From Megaleporinus macrocephalus (Eukaryota > Chordata > Actinopteri > Characiformes > Anostomidae), in contig CM038711.1 of assembly GCA_021613375.1 (NCBI GenBank), positions 20,917,694 through 20,981,693 on the forward strand: a stretch of DNA of 64,000 bases, read 5' to 3'. A program made the position numbers and the translations under genes. The notes beneath the pieces are model-generated. The model ran no database searches and was not told where the DNA came from. It saw nothing but the letters and a program-made list of their open reading frames with translations. This document shows, piece after piece, positions 1 through 11,405 of the stretch. How positions within the stretch are numbered: the first letter of the stretch is position 1; every line of letters starts with the position of its first letter.

Positions 1-599
1 ATACCTACTGTCAGTCCAGAGGGACTGTGCATTTAGTTGTCTCTTACCACAGGGGTGGACTAATATATAATTCAATGAATGGGTTCTTGCTGGCACAAAA
101 GTACACATGACATGCAATCCTGCAATAATGAGTTAAAGATGAGTTTATTATTAGTGTTTATAAAACAGATTATTACATCTTGCCGTTCATTTAAGACAAT
201 TCTGTTGGTACAATGCATATACAGACAAGATATGATATGGCAGATTGATATGGCTATTTTCAGGATTGGACAGATGAAGACTCAGGACAGTTCTTTGTCA
301 GGGCAGAAAACAATGACAATTTCTAAAGTTAGAACACCAAAAATTGGAGTAGTAAGCATTGCATAATTTAAAACCTCAAATCAGAACAAGGTGGGACAAT
401 ATGGAAAATGCAACAAAGCTTTGCAGACAGTATGAACCTAAGATATTTCATACATCCATTTCTGCATTTCACACCTGCAACACACAAATAAGTTGGGACT
501 GTAAAGCATCTACCTCTTTGTAATGATTCCATTCCATTCGCGTAAAATACTTTTTGGTAAAAAAAAAAAAAATCCACTCCCACATCCACTCCCACAGTC
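1..599. other. No gene seen
   Basis: AT-rich sequence with only short frames. A poly-A run and a duplicated CCACTCCCACAT unit at about 559-598 precede the LINE fragment. Confidence 0.6.
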
Positions 600-1810
600 C
601 CCCACATTCAGAGCAGACCAAGTCAGGAGAGTCCTTCCAATATGTCTTCACCCTGAGCCTATGTTTTGAGAAAGTGTTCAGTTACGTGGAAGACATCCTG
701 TGTCATTCCAGTTCCTGAAAAAACAAGAGCTGAATGACTACAGACCAGTTGCATTGCTGTCCCATGTATAGAAGACCACTCAGAGTCATGCCACATATAG
801 AAGTTCTCAGATGACACTGCAATTGTGGGGTGTGTGCGAGAAGGACAGGAGAGAGAGAGTAAAGGAACCTGATAGAGGACTTTGTGGTGTGGTGCAAATC
901 CAACCACCTGCAGCTGAAAATCACAAAAACACAGGAGATGCTAGTGGACTTCAGAAGGTCCAGGCCTTCTCTGCAGCCAGTCTCTATTGTCCTACATATT
1001 TCTGGGTATATATATATGGACGACAGGCTGGACTGGTCAGCGAATGCTGACACCCTCCACAGGAATGGAAAAAGCAGGCTCTGCTTTCTGAGGAGGCTTG
1101 GGTCCTTCAGAGTCATCCTGAGGATGTTCTGCCAATTTGTGGTAGCCAGCATTCTCTTCTCTGCCGTAGTGTGTTGGGGAAGCAGCATTAAGAAGAGAGA
1201 CGCCGGTTGACTAGACAGACAGGTGAGGAAAGCTGGTTCTGTGCTGGAACAGAGCTGGAGTGTCTTACATCAGTGGCAGAGAGAAGGTTCCTCAGTAAAC
1301 TGCTGACCATCATGGACAATGTTGACCACCCTCTGCACAGTGCCATCATCAGGCAGAGGAGTTAATTTAGCGACAGACTGCTGTTCCAGTCATGCTCCAC
1401 AGACAGACTCAGGAAGTCTTCAGTCCCATCAGACTGTTTAACTCATTCCAGAACAGTAAAAAATAATCCTGTAATAACTAATAAATCCTGTTAAACTCCA
1501 GACCCCCCATATCATTTATCAGTTATAAGACTGTATCATATTATATATTTATTTCACAGATTCATCTGTATAACAATATGTAATATATAACTATACTGTT
1601 AACTATATATAATAATGACTATACTGTTATTATTACACTAAAGCCTATAATATTATACATCATGTATACAGTCTATACATATAAAAAGTTCTGCTGCTTT
1701 TTATTGCAAATTTGCACTGCCGACTGCATAACTGCGTATTTGCACTACCAAAGTATACACTGATTACACTGGTTAACTGCACTACTATCTATCTATCCAT
1801 CTATCTGAAG
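600..1810 (+). mobile_element. Degenerate L2/CR1-type LINE, internally deleted, with 3' UTR
   Basis: Translations in shifting frames give reverse transcriptase pieces: VIPVP-like plus ELNDYRPVALLSH near 690-765, then FSDDTAIVG (polymerase box with Ser for the usual Ala) near 800-830, then SNHLQLKITKTQEMLVDFRRS and RLCFLRRLGSF downstream to about 1200. The segment between the DYRP and FSDD boxes is largely missing. From 1210 to 1460 come decayed C-terminal codons (CTGACCATCATGGACAATG), then an AT-rich 3' UTR with TTTGCACT words ending in TATC repeats at 1790-1806. The element is non-functional. Confidence 0.75.
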
Positions 1811-4800
1811 GCTGCATCACAGATGTGTAACTTAGCAGCTACAACCCCAAATTAAGGCAGACACTGGATGGCCCATTATTTGAAAACATTTTTTCTTACA
1901 CATTTGTTGACACACTAGAGATCCTCTGCTTATCTTTGCTCCCCAGAGACTCAACCTTTTGGGGATAATGCTTAGGTTTTTTTTTTACTAGCTCTAAATT
2001 GCCCTCTTCCCAACTTTGTGTTGCAGGCCTGAAATGCAGGAATGGATTTTTTTTTATTGTTTTTTATTGCCATTTTTCATACTTTGCAAACATTTTCTGA
2101 TTTGAGGATGTATTTATATAAGTTGCTACACCAGTGACTATTACAAACACTCAGCAGTCTGATGGCTATGACATTTAGAAAATTATTAAAAATTTTTTTT
2201 TTTGCAATGACTGTCAGAGGAGTTGAAAAGCACTATGGACAGTTACATAACATGTGAAGCACCAACTAATACAAATATCCTTCTCTGAGGATTCTGGGTG
2301 ACGGACAAACTCATAGAACTAGACGGATATACAGATGGGTGAAACCATGAATTAATGACTGGAGAAACATAACAAGTGCAGATGCTTGCAGCCAGGTGTG
2401 GTACATTATACAATAAAGTAATTAACACCCTGCCTTGCTCTGCCATGTTGAGCAACCCCAGTCTGCCTTGATTTTGGAACAGTGGGTACTGGACACAAAC
2501 AGTGACTAAAGTCACATGTATATTTAGAAATTCCGGATAAGACGTCAGTAAATAGAGTTTGAATTTTGGTTGAAACCACATCATCAGTGACTGTGCTCAT
2601 GTATTAGTGGTTATGTAAGGCAAAGGGCTCGGCCATTTAAGAACATTCCATTTATTTGCCCTAAGAAGCTCTTGGGTTGCTGTTGCAGTATGTTGTGGAT
2701 TAAGCTAAAAGTCTACAGTCTACGCATCAATCAACACCTTGATTGCTTCATTTCAAATCCATTGTGGTAGTGCACAGAAGCAAATACTTGCCCAAATACA
2801 TATGGGCCTGACTGTATCCTGGCAGAGGGCCTAACCTGGTGGTAGCTGCTGGATGGGCTCTCCTCTACACAGGGCGAAAGCTTCTTTACTGAAACAAGTC
2901 GTCTGCCTAAGTAATTTAAGCTCACATAAGTTCACATAATGCCTCCAAGCTCAAGCTGTTAAAGGCAACATTAGGCATCAAGCTATAAGTTAACAATGGA
3001 AGTCTGTTCAACACACTAAATCATGTATTGATGGGATAAGGTACAAAGAAATGCATCCAGCATTGACATCCATAAAAGATATTATGGTGCCCTGCCACAA
3101 GATATCCTGCATTAGAGTGAGCTGTCATGATAAGCCCCTTAAGCAGGGTCAGCAGTAGTAAATTGGATAGTCCAACATATAGCCACTTATAAGGCATTGA
3201 AGTTTTAGTGATTGAACTTTAAGCCTTTAAAAAATTTTTTTATTAAAAATGTCACATAATCATTACAATCAATATGCTATAATGCTAGGTAAGTGCTTCA
3301 TGGTCAGCTTTCTCACTGCCCTACTACTCAGATATGTGCTCATCCAGCTAAAGTACTCCTTTATTCTTATTCTTTTTTTATTTTTGCATTCTCAGTGTTA
3401 CCTTTTTTTGCTGTTTTTGCCGCTGTTGTCCATCTTTACATGATTCCCTTATGAACATTTTTACAGTGATATAGCACCTAAGATGGCGACTGCTGGTTTA
3501 ATTCCTAAACTACAGATATACACTTTGATGTAATATTTGTAATTTATTTCAGCATTCTTTGCTTTCATGCGTGAGTTTACATAAAGTAACCCGACCAAAA
3601 TACAACTGGCCCACCCTGGCTTTTCTCGACTCTCCATTCCATCAGTGGAAGGGAGTTAAGCCCCTGTGTGTTACAAGTGCGCTACAAAGTCATAGGTCTT
3701 CTCTATGTCTTAACTATGCATCTGGACACTGTACTTAGGCAGTGCATGGTTGAGAAAAGTCTTTTATCTGGAAAAGACTTACAGGTATGCATGAGGAGCA
3801 TGCCCTCAAGGCTATAATGACCTGTTTATGCCATGATCAATATCACTCAAGCTGCTACGCCTGATCACAGACGTGAGAAGGCTCGTCAGAAGCGTGAGAA
3901 CTAACAGACACTGGTGAACTCTTTCATTATTGTAAGCTGCCAACAGTGTAGTTAAATGAGTCTAAATAAGTCAAGGCAATCAAGTTATCCATAATTTTCC
4001 TAAAATCGTTGGAAAACCCAATGGGGACTACCATGATGTCTCATAATTTCTGCTCACGCTTGGATTCCAGTAGCACTAACCAGTGACTTTTCCATGAAAA
4101 GAAATATATTGGCTCTGGCACAAACTACTCTAAAATGAGCTTGGGCTCGGTGCATGCTGTTTTCAGTGTCATGTCAACACCAAAATGAAATTGTTCCTGA
4201 AAAGTATGTGCTTTAAACAACATTGTCTGTGCCTTGCAGTTTGTCCTGTGTGTCTCATAGAAGAATGAAAGGAAACTGGCATTCTCTGAAGAGAACATCT
4301 ATTTGAACATCTAGACTATATATTATACTCTTTATCCTTGTCTTAAAAGCAAATGATGAGACTGAGTGACAAGAACAAAACCTAAATTCCTCACCATTAT
4401 AATTACTGAAGCTGACTACAATAGCTACTGTTTATGGTTGTTTTAGTTTATGTTAAATGAATTAATAAAACACAACTCATTATAAATGATATTAAACGAG
4501 TGCTCTTTCAGTAAAGCAGCCGATTTAACAGGATAGACATCCTGAAGGCTTTGCAACACGGTGCAATACAAATATTGTTTTTTTAAATGGCTTTACTAAG
4601 TAACCACCTAGTAATGGATGTCCACTATATTACTCATTCAGAACATAAACACTCCGAAAACCAGCTTTGGCTATGAACCACAAGAAAGGTTAATCCTGGG
4701 AAATCATGGAATGATACAATGTCTAGTCTTAGATGCTCTGACCACATGGAGTATCTGATATCAGTAGTAAACTAGCTGCTGTTGTATGTCCGGCTATCTG

Positions 4801-6719
4801 CATGCCAGAGTGCACTTACTTGCAGCAGGTTTTATTTTCCCAATGAGAATCAATTTTTGCAAGCAGTTACCCATTCTGTGCACCAGACTGAAATACAAAT
4901 ATGCCAGTCTCTCTGACAATAGACAGTATTCTGACACTATGCAAGGCCCAATAAGTAAATCGCTGCTGCAAATAAGGCAGAGAAAAAGCACAAGTAAGAT
5001 GCAAATAGTCTTTACAGGACTCTCCCACAGAAGAGTGTGTAGATGAATCTGATTCAGCTGTAAAAAGCATCAGTGCATCAAGGAGAGTGAGTTCCATCTT
5101 GCTGATGTGGCACCTTAAGAGTGCTGAGTGATAACAGTGGATGGGTCAGAGCACAGCAGAGGTGCCAGAAACAAGAACTATATGGTCTTCTTTCTCAGTG
5201 ATATGTCTGTGACATTGGCATCATGCTGCAGTTCAGGCAGAGGTCAACCAACGTCCACTTGAAATAATCCATCCTAAGGCACAAAGGATAAAGCTCAAGG
5301 CAACCACATGGTTCACTTAGAGTTGGCCAGATTTGCAATGTGTGGAATTAACAATGCTGTCATGAACCCAACAGTAAGTATAGATAGCTTAAAGGAAAAG
5401 TGTCAACAGGGCTCTGAGGAAACCAGTGATACCAAATATCCTTTGTGCTCAGGCCTGTTATATTGAGCTACCAGAGGTTTTCTAACATAAGAGGAGACGA
5501 TCACAGCTGGCTCAACTAATTATATCAGGTCTCAAAAGTACATAAGCCAATGGTATTAGATCTTGGGAGAGGGTCTCTGGTGCTACTCACTATGCAAGAT
5601 AACATCTGTCATCAACTGCTGAGAAGAATTCAGCTAAAACCGTACTAAAATATACATTTGGCCTTAAAAATACAAAGTGAAATAGCATGCGGTTACACAT
5701 GAAGATATCTACTTACAATACGGATTTATTTTACAGACAAATTGTGGTTAGTGTAGCTGGCTATCAAGTGTTTACCCAGTTTCTTATTAGTTAGTTAATT
5801 TAAATTTATGTAAGAAATAATGTTACTGACAGTGCTTTACATTGTGTCTTTACATCTCTTCTGTATTTTAATCAACCACTTCATTAGTAGCCATTAATGT
5901 TGTTGACAGGAAGCTTATGTCAGTGCAGTACAGACGTTATATAGTGTGATTTATAAAACATTTTATATGTCCTTATTTCACAACCTGTTCAGTTGCCAGT
6001 TTAGTTTAATAACAATACTATACAGGCAAGGAGAGGGGGAGGAAAGAAGCTGAAAGAAATTGAGATGTCTATAGAGATGTATATAGAAATCTATAGTCTG
6101 TGTAGTATATTTAGGACCTATAGCTTTCCTAAAAGAGTGAAGACAGCATTGTTGACGTCACCATTGCTTGATTCACATATGTTAAGTAACTCCACCCCCA
6201 TATCTATTACAGCATTTTTATTGAGATTATTGTTATTGTTATCTTTTTGTGTGCTATGTCTTGATCTGTGAATAGAATACATCAAATTTTCTAGATGCAA
6301 TTGATTAAAAGCAGAAAAAACTTAAGTCATCTTACAATATTCAGTCTCATAATAAACAGTCCATTTTGGCCATAAAAATGTTGAACTGTACATTACTTAT
6401 ACATCAGAATGAAATTGCCTATTTTAAAGCCAGTGAGAAAGGTAAATGCCCAAGCTTGACCTCTTTCGAGCACTCTGGACATTTCTGCTTCTAGAACACA
6501 AAAAACAGGCATCAGGAGCCAATAGTATATTTGAGATGTAATGTTGCATAGAATGATATAAGGGGCAAAGGGGTAGTGGATATGTCAGAACATGATATCT
6601 TTCTCACAAAGCCACAATGACATGACATCCTCTCTTCTGTTCATTCTTGTCTTTGTTTCATTCTGCATTGCACTTGTATAATCAGATTAATAGTGAATGT
6701 CTGAACTTGCTTGTGCATG
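1811..6719. other. No gene seen
   Basis: AT-rich intergenic sequence. The frames are short, lack splice-supported continuations and match no family I recognise. No clear repeat beyond short T-rich runs. Confidence 0.6.
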
Positions 6720-7718
6720 GCACTATGCCTACTTTGGTCACATGCCCATTGTTTCAGAGCATGGCCATGGTCAGTTTGGAAACAAAGCGGTTTCAGTCAT
6801 AGAGACATGGGGAGAACAATCCTGAGCTACAGAAATGTAGTGATTACTTAGTATGGGACCAACTATAAGAGGTCTCAGCTTTCTTAGTCATGACAGAATA
6901 GAATAAAATAGAATATAGTAGAATAGAAGTGAATTATTGGATCTACAGACATTTTTTCAAATGCAAATTCGAAAAGACAAATGAGACGATAATTAACAGC
7001 CCTTAAAGTACTAGTTCTAGTTTATAGCTAAAATAACAATAATAAAGACTATTACCAATTGTATATGAATTTTCTCATTTTATGTCATCTAAAAGTGACT
7101 TGTTTGGCTATTTAGCAGGTTTGCGTGATAGTGTATTGATAATCAGCTGTAGACAGTAAATCTACACCCACTTCCAGGTGGGTGCCTATGGTGTCACTGC
7201 CATAGGAACACAGGAACATTGCCATGCACTGTGGCGAAAAAGAAAAGAATCTCTCAGGAGTCACTTTGCTCCCAGTAAAAGGAGAGACATTTGTTCTTGA
7301 CAAGTTGTTGTTTCTGGGTTTATGGTGTGTATGTGTTGTGTGTGCTGTATTGTGCTGGACTGGGTGTTACTGTGAGTCTGTATCTCTACCATAAAAGGAA
7401 ATTATATAGCTGAATTTGACCTGCCTACTGTCCTGGCTGTTGGAGCAGTGCTGGGTGACACTTCCTTGCTGCCTGTTCAATAACACAGCTTCTCCAGTGT
7501 CTTATCCTGTTAAGGTAAAGACTTCTCTAAATTGTCATTGGCTCCAGTGTTAAGACAATGGAGAACACGTTTGAGTGTGGAGGTCATAAAACTGAACCAA
7601 TGACTAATGAATAGAAGATCCAATTAAAAAAAATTAATAAAAAATTAATGAATAAATAAAGAATTTAGGAATTAAGGAACTGAATAATGGAGATGATAAC
7701 TTTATCTGTACTCTAGGA
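6720..7718 (+). repeat. Diverged duplicate of pnp intron-1 sequence
   Basis: Segments resemble 14.46-14.65 kb in the same order: GTCACATGCC followed by ATTGTT, AGAGAACAAT followed by CTGAG or CTGGG, then an AATAG-type run (6893-6925 and 14622-14641). The resemblance continues into the exon-2 copy at 7719. The relation is patchy and judged by eye; the exon copy itself is the strongest part. Confidence 0.5.
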
Positions 7719-7885
7719 GCAGTACAAAGAGACAGGGGACTGACTGCTGGCTCAGGCACACATCCAGCCCAAAGTGGCAATAATCTGCAACACAGGTCTC
7801 GGAGGACTGGTCAATTGGCTGAACTGGACAACAATACTGTGTTTCCTTATAAGGACATTGTCTGTCAGAGTACAAGTGAGTGGAA
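7719..7885 (+). pseudogene. Decayed copy of PNP exon 2, upstream of the gene
   Basis: The stretch starts GAGCAGTACAAAGAGACAG and continues through CCCAAAGTGGCAAT and CTCGGAGGACTGG, aligning with exon 2 at 15142-15299. It is broken: TGG (Trp of DWLL) has become TGA, there is an insertion of about 5 bases at the LADLLDN position, and there is a deletion near the 3' end. The phosphate loop Gly has changed (TGCAACACAGG). A donor-like GTGAGT remains at the end. It lies 3.5 kb upstream of pnp exon 1, so it is not an exon of that gene. Confidence 0.85.
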
Positions 7886-7899
7886 AGTGGGCTTATGAA

Positions 7900-10800
7900 T
7901 TCAAACATGGGAGATGCATTTAGAAGCAAAACTCAGGAATGGTAATACTTTTATTATAGAGAACAAAAGCATTTAAGCATTTGTGTAAATGTTGATGTTA
8001 TGCCTGGCACCATAACGATGACTTTGACCAAGAAATGACTGTAATTTGCTTGTTTACTTTGTAGGAATGTAAATATGAAGGTTTATGCTGGAATACTAGC
8101 ATAAACATTAAATATGTCATGTTGCAGCTTGAGAAGGAACTGTTAACAAACAATTACTGTGGATGAGATACATTAAAAATACGAGGGAGATAAACTGACG
8201 CCAGTGCAGACTGTGTAGTGTTTATGGAACCTTATTAGTGAGATAGATGTTTAAGGAATCGAATCTTTCTGTGAGTCAGCGGTATACTATTGTCAAATAT
8301 AATCAAATATTAATAAATATTAAGAAATAGTATTAATAATAATATTAATAAATATTAAAGCTGGAGGGTAAATTACTTAAAATGCACATAGGAAATCAGA
8401 TTAATTAGGCTCTTTGGTAGAAGGGTCATTTAACACCAGTAGCCTGTCGAAAAACTATTTTATCTCACATTTTTGTAGTGGACAATATGCTTTATAAAAC
8501 TTTTTACATAGGGCAGATTGGGGTCTAGAGAACTTCCCAGTTTTTTTACACACTTAAACATAAAGGTGCCAAAACAGGTTAGCTGGTGCAATGCCACAGA
8601 AGACCCACTTTTTGTTTGTAAATGGGTTTAAATGAGGTTCAAGATACACTACTTAAGTTTTGGGCATTTGGAGACCTTTTTGGTGGAAGCGTGTAATTGC
8701 CTGCACCGTGCAGAAGAACATTTTGTAACTGGTCTGTGCTTCTGACCCCTTCACTGTGAGGAAGAATTGATTGAAGAGTGGATTGAAATTAAAAAACCAG
8801 GGTTAGTATTCAAAAGGACATGTCTTTAGAGTATGTAAGTAAAATATCTTCATCAGTATAGGACAAATCAGCACTTACCAACTTACTTTCCAGTGAATGA
8901 TGCAGGTAGCGCTGCTGTAGTACTGCTGTAGTACTTATGGAACTGATCTTCCAAGGTCGATAATTTCACTACTTTGTGTTGTTTATTTTTGTCATATTAT
9001 CATGAACAACCACACAAGCTTTAACTAAGAAACAGCCACTTTGTAACAGCTAGTGTTTTCCAATGTTACACTCAGAAACTGGAACTGACCCAAACGGGAA
9101 CCAACCAAACTTACAGTTCCTGTTGTAGTTCATTTTCCACCAGCTTGAGAGGCAGGCTTATAATTAATGTGGTTAACTATTTACGTGTTATTTAGTCATT
9201 AAATGTCACTCTAAAGCATCTAACCAGGCTACATTACTGAAATAAAACTATTCTGCACACACACACAAATGTTTATATTTACACAGACTAATGTGAAAAA
9301 TCGAATAAAGCTTATATTTTTTCTGACATGTGTTAGCATAAATGCCAACGGCTTTTGAACTAGCTCATGTTGCCATATGCTGAACTCAATGAACTACTGA
9401 GTAATACTTCTAAAATTAGCAATCAACAAATTAACTAACTGTCCATTACTTTACATTTTAGTATAGCATGTTTATCTTCATCTAGAAGATGCTAACCTGT
9501 CTATATGTTCAGCGGCAAATGTTACCAAACACTGATGGATTGACACTACATTTGAACACTGGAAAACAGGAAAAACATAAAGAAAATGTATTATATACCT
9601 GGTTATACTTGACTTCACAGCCTTACATGCAAAACATTTTTACTGTTAAAAACAGTGTTTGTATTTATTGTACAATATGTTACAAATTGAGATGCTTCCA
9701 TGCTGACTGGATGCAAACTATCCACCCAGAAGTAAACGCCACCTTTATATTTTCAAACATTCTGAAGTTGACTTTGCATGTGAGATCTAAAGATTAAGCC
9801 AGAACTTCTTTTGCAGCCTCTGCATTCATTGTGTTGAGATGTGTTGAGATGCCTGTTCAGAAATATCCTGCAGTCAGCAGCTTCACTGAGCCGAGCTCTC
9901 GCATCATTGGAGTGTCGGGCAGCTCATGCCAGTTTTAAACGCGAGGTCAGTGATGAGAGCAATGAATAGCAAAATTTACAAACTGCAGACTGCTACTACA
10001 CTAAATAAGTAAAAATAAAATATAATAAATAAAATAAATTAATTAATGAAGAAATAAAAGGACACCATCATTAGAAGTGCTTTCAGTATGTAATGTTCCA
10101 AAGGGTGCTTTTTGGGACACAGCCTTACTGTCTAACATTAATCTTAGTCTTGTCTAGTCAGGAAACCTCAACATACATTTATTTGTCATTTCATTTCAGT
10201 ATTATGCTACCCAAGAAAATAATATTTTTAATTATATATGTATATAATCCAGACACTGCATCTATAATTTAGAAGTTTTCTGACAGCAGTACCATGTAAT
10301 GTGGAGTATATTGTTTAGTTTGTAAAGTGAGCTCTAATTGGATTTATCTAATAATAAACAGACGTACAGATAATTCTGTATTTTGTTTATTCATTTACAA
10401 TTTACCGTAATTCCACAAATGTTGTTCTACATTACTATACATACAGTGATTTACTACCCTACCTACTGTGAAATCAGGTTATAGATAATATTTTAGGGGA
10501 TAGGGTGGGCTTTGATTCATATTACCAATGTCAAACGCGCTTGTCTGCATGGTACAAAAACTTCCTCAAAATCCACAACCAGATGCCTCTGACTATGCTA
10601 TACTATAGCCTGTATTACTATACTATACTGTATCTTACTAAACAACACTATATTATATTATAATCTATGCCATGTTATACTAAACATACTGCATCTAAAT
10701 GTGCTGGTAATCGTGGGTATTGTGGTATTTAATATGGAGGAGTGCATCCAGAACTGCACACTGCATGACTAAGGTTTGTTAGGCTCTATTTTTCCTTTTT

Positions 10801-11019
10801 TGTATCCTTTAGAATATAAAATAAAATGATAACCCATGAATAACAGGTGTGATCAAGGTGTGAACAAATTTGACCATTTTCAAGAAAGTACAAGTCCAAC
10901 AGAATTTACTTGAGTATATTACTGAGTATAAAAGTACCAGGTCTGGAAATACTACACCACTATTAGTAATGATCAGTGTAGCACCTATAATAGAATTAGT
11001 CACATATTTGGGTGTAGGC
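7900..11019. other. No gene seen; AT-rich intergenic
   Basis: Contains AT-rich tracts (8290-8360, 10010-10060, 10590-10695). A 102-codon frame at 9489-9797 has no recognisable motif. Confidence 0.6.
10590..10695. repeat. AT-rich low-complexity tract
   Basis: Degenerate TACTATACTATACTG and TATATTATATTATAAT words upstream of the pnp promoter. Confidence 0.6.
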
Positions 11020-11382
11020 TGGAGAGCTGACTCGGTGTGTCGGTGTTGCTGCAGTGGCGGTGAGGCCGGCTGAAATATTTGCTGGCCGGCTGACAGCTCT
11101 CCGGGCTCTCTGCTTGCGGGTCAGCGAGCGGCGCAGTCTGTCAGAAAATTGGATTAGCACGACGGAGCCCCTTTCAAAGAAACCGCGAGCCGGGCAGCCC
11201 CTCCTCCATCACGCCACCTCTCCTCCACACCGAGAACTATATATGTGCGTGTGACCGGTCCGCTAAGTAGGCTACTGTAAGCGGCGAATAAGGGTGAGCT
11301 ACACAGAGCATAAACATAGTCTCTTTCTATTCAGTTTACTAGCCATTTCCCTTCTGTGGGTCGCTCGCCAGCCGCTGTGGAC
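11020..11382 (+). promoter_or_regulatory. pnp: CpG-rich promoter and 5' UTR of pnp
   Basis: GC and CpG content rise sharply over the AT-rich flank from about 11020, with repeated CCGGC and GCGGCG words, and stay high into intron 1 (to about 12.3 kb). A TATA-like TATATAT lies at 11238-11244, about 140 bases before the ATG. The transcription start is not determinable from sequence. The CpG block and its placement suit a housekeeping salvage gene. Confidence 0.6.
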
Positions 11383-11405
11383 ATGTCTGCGTCCAGCCAG
11401 TGCAG
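11383..11405 (+). CDS. pnp: pnp coding exon 1
   Basis: Encodes MSASSQC plus two bases of Ser8, followed by the donor GTAAG at 11406. Exon 1 ends in phase 2, which fits the first base of exon 2. The ATG is the first one after the TATA-like sequence at 11238 that leads into a good donor. This short exon carries no catalytic residue and is the least certain part of the model. Confidence 0.75.

Noticed and set aside
9489..9797. 102-codon + strand frame
   Set aside because: No domain, signal or splice context; length is not exceptional for the region.
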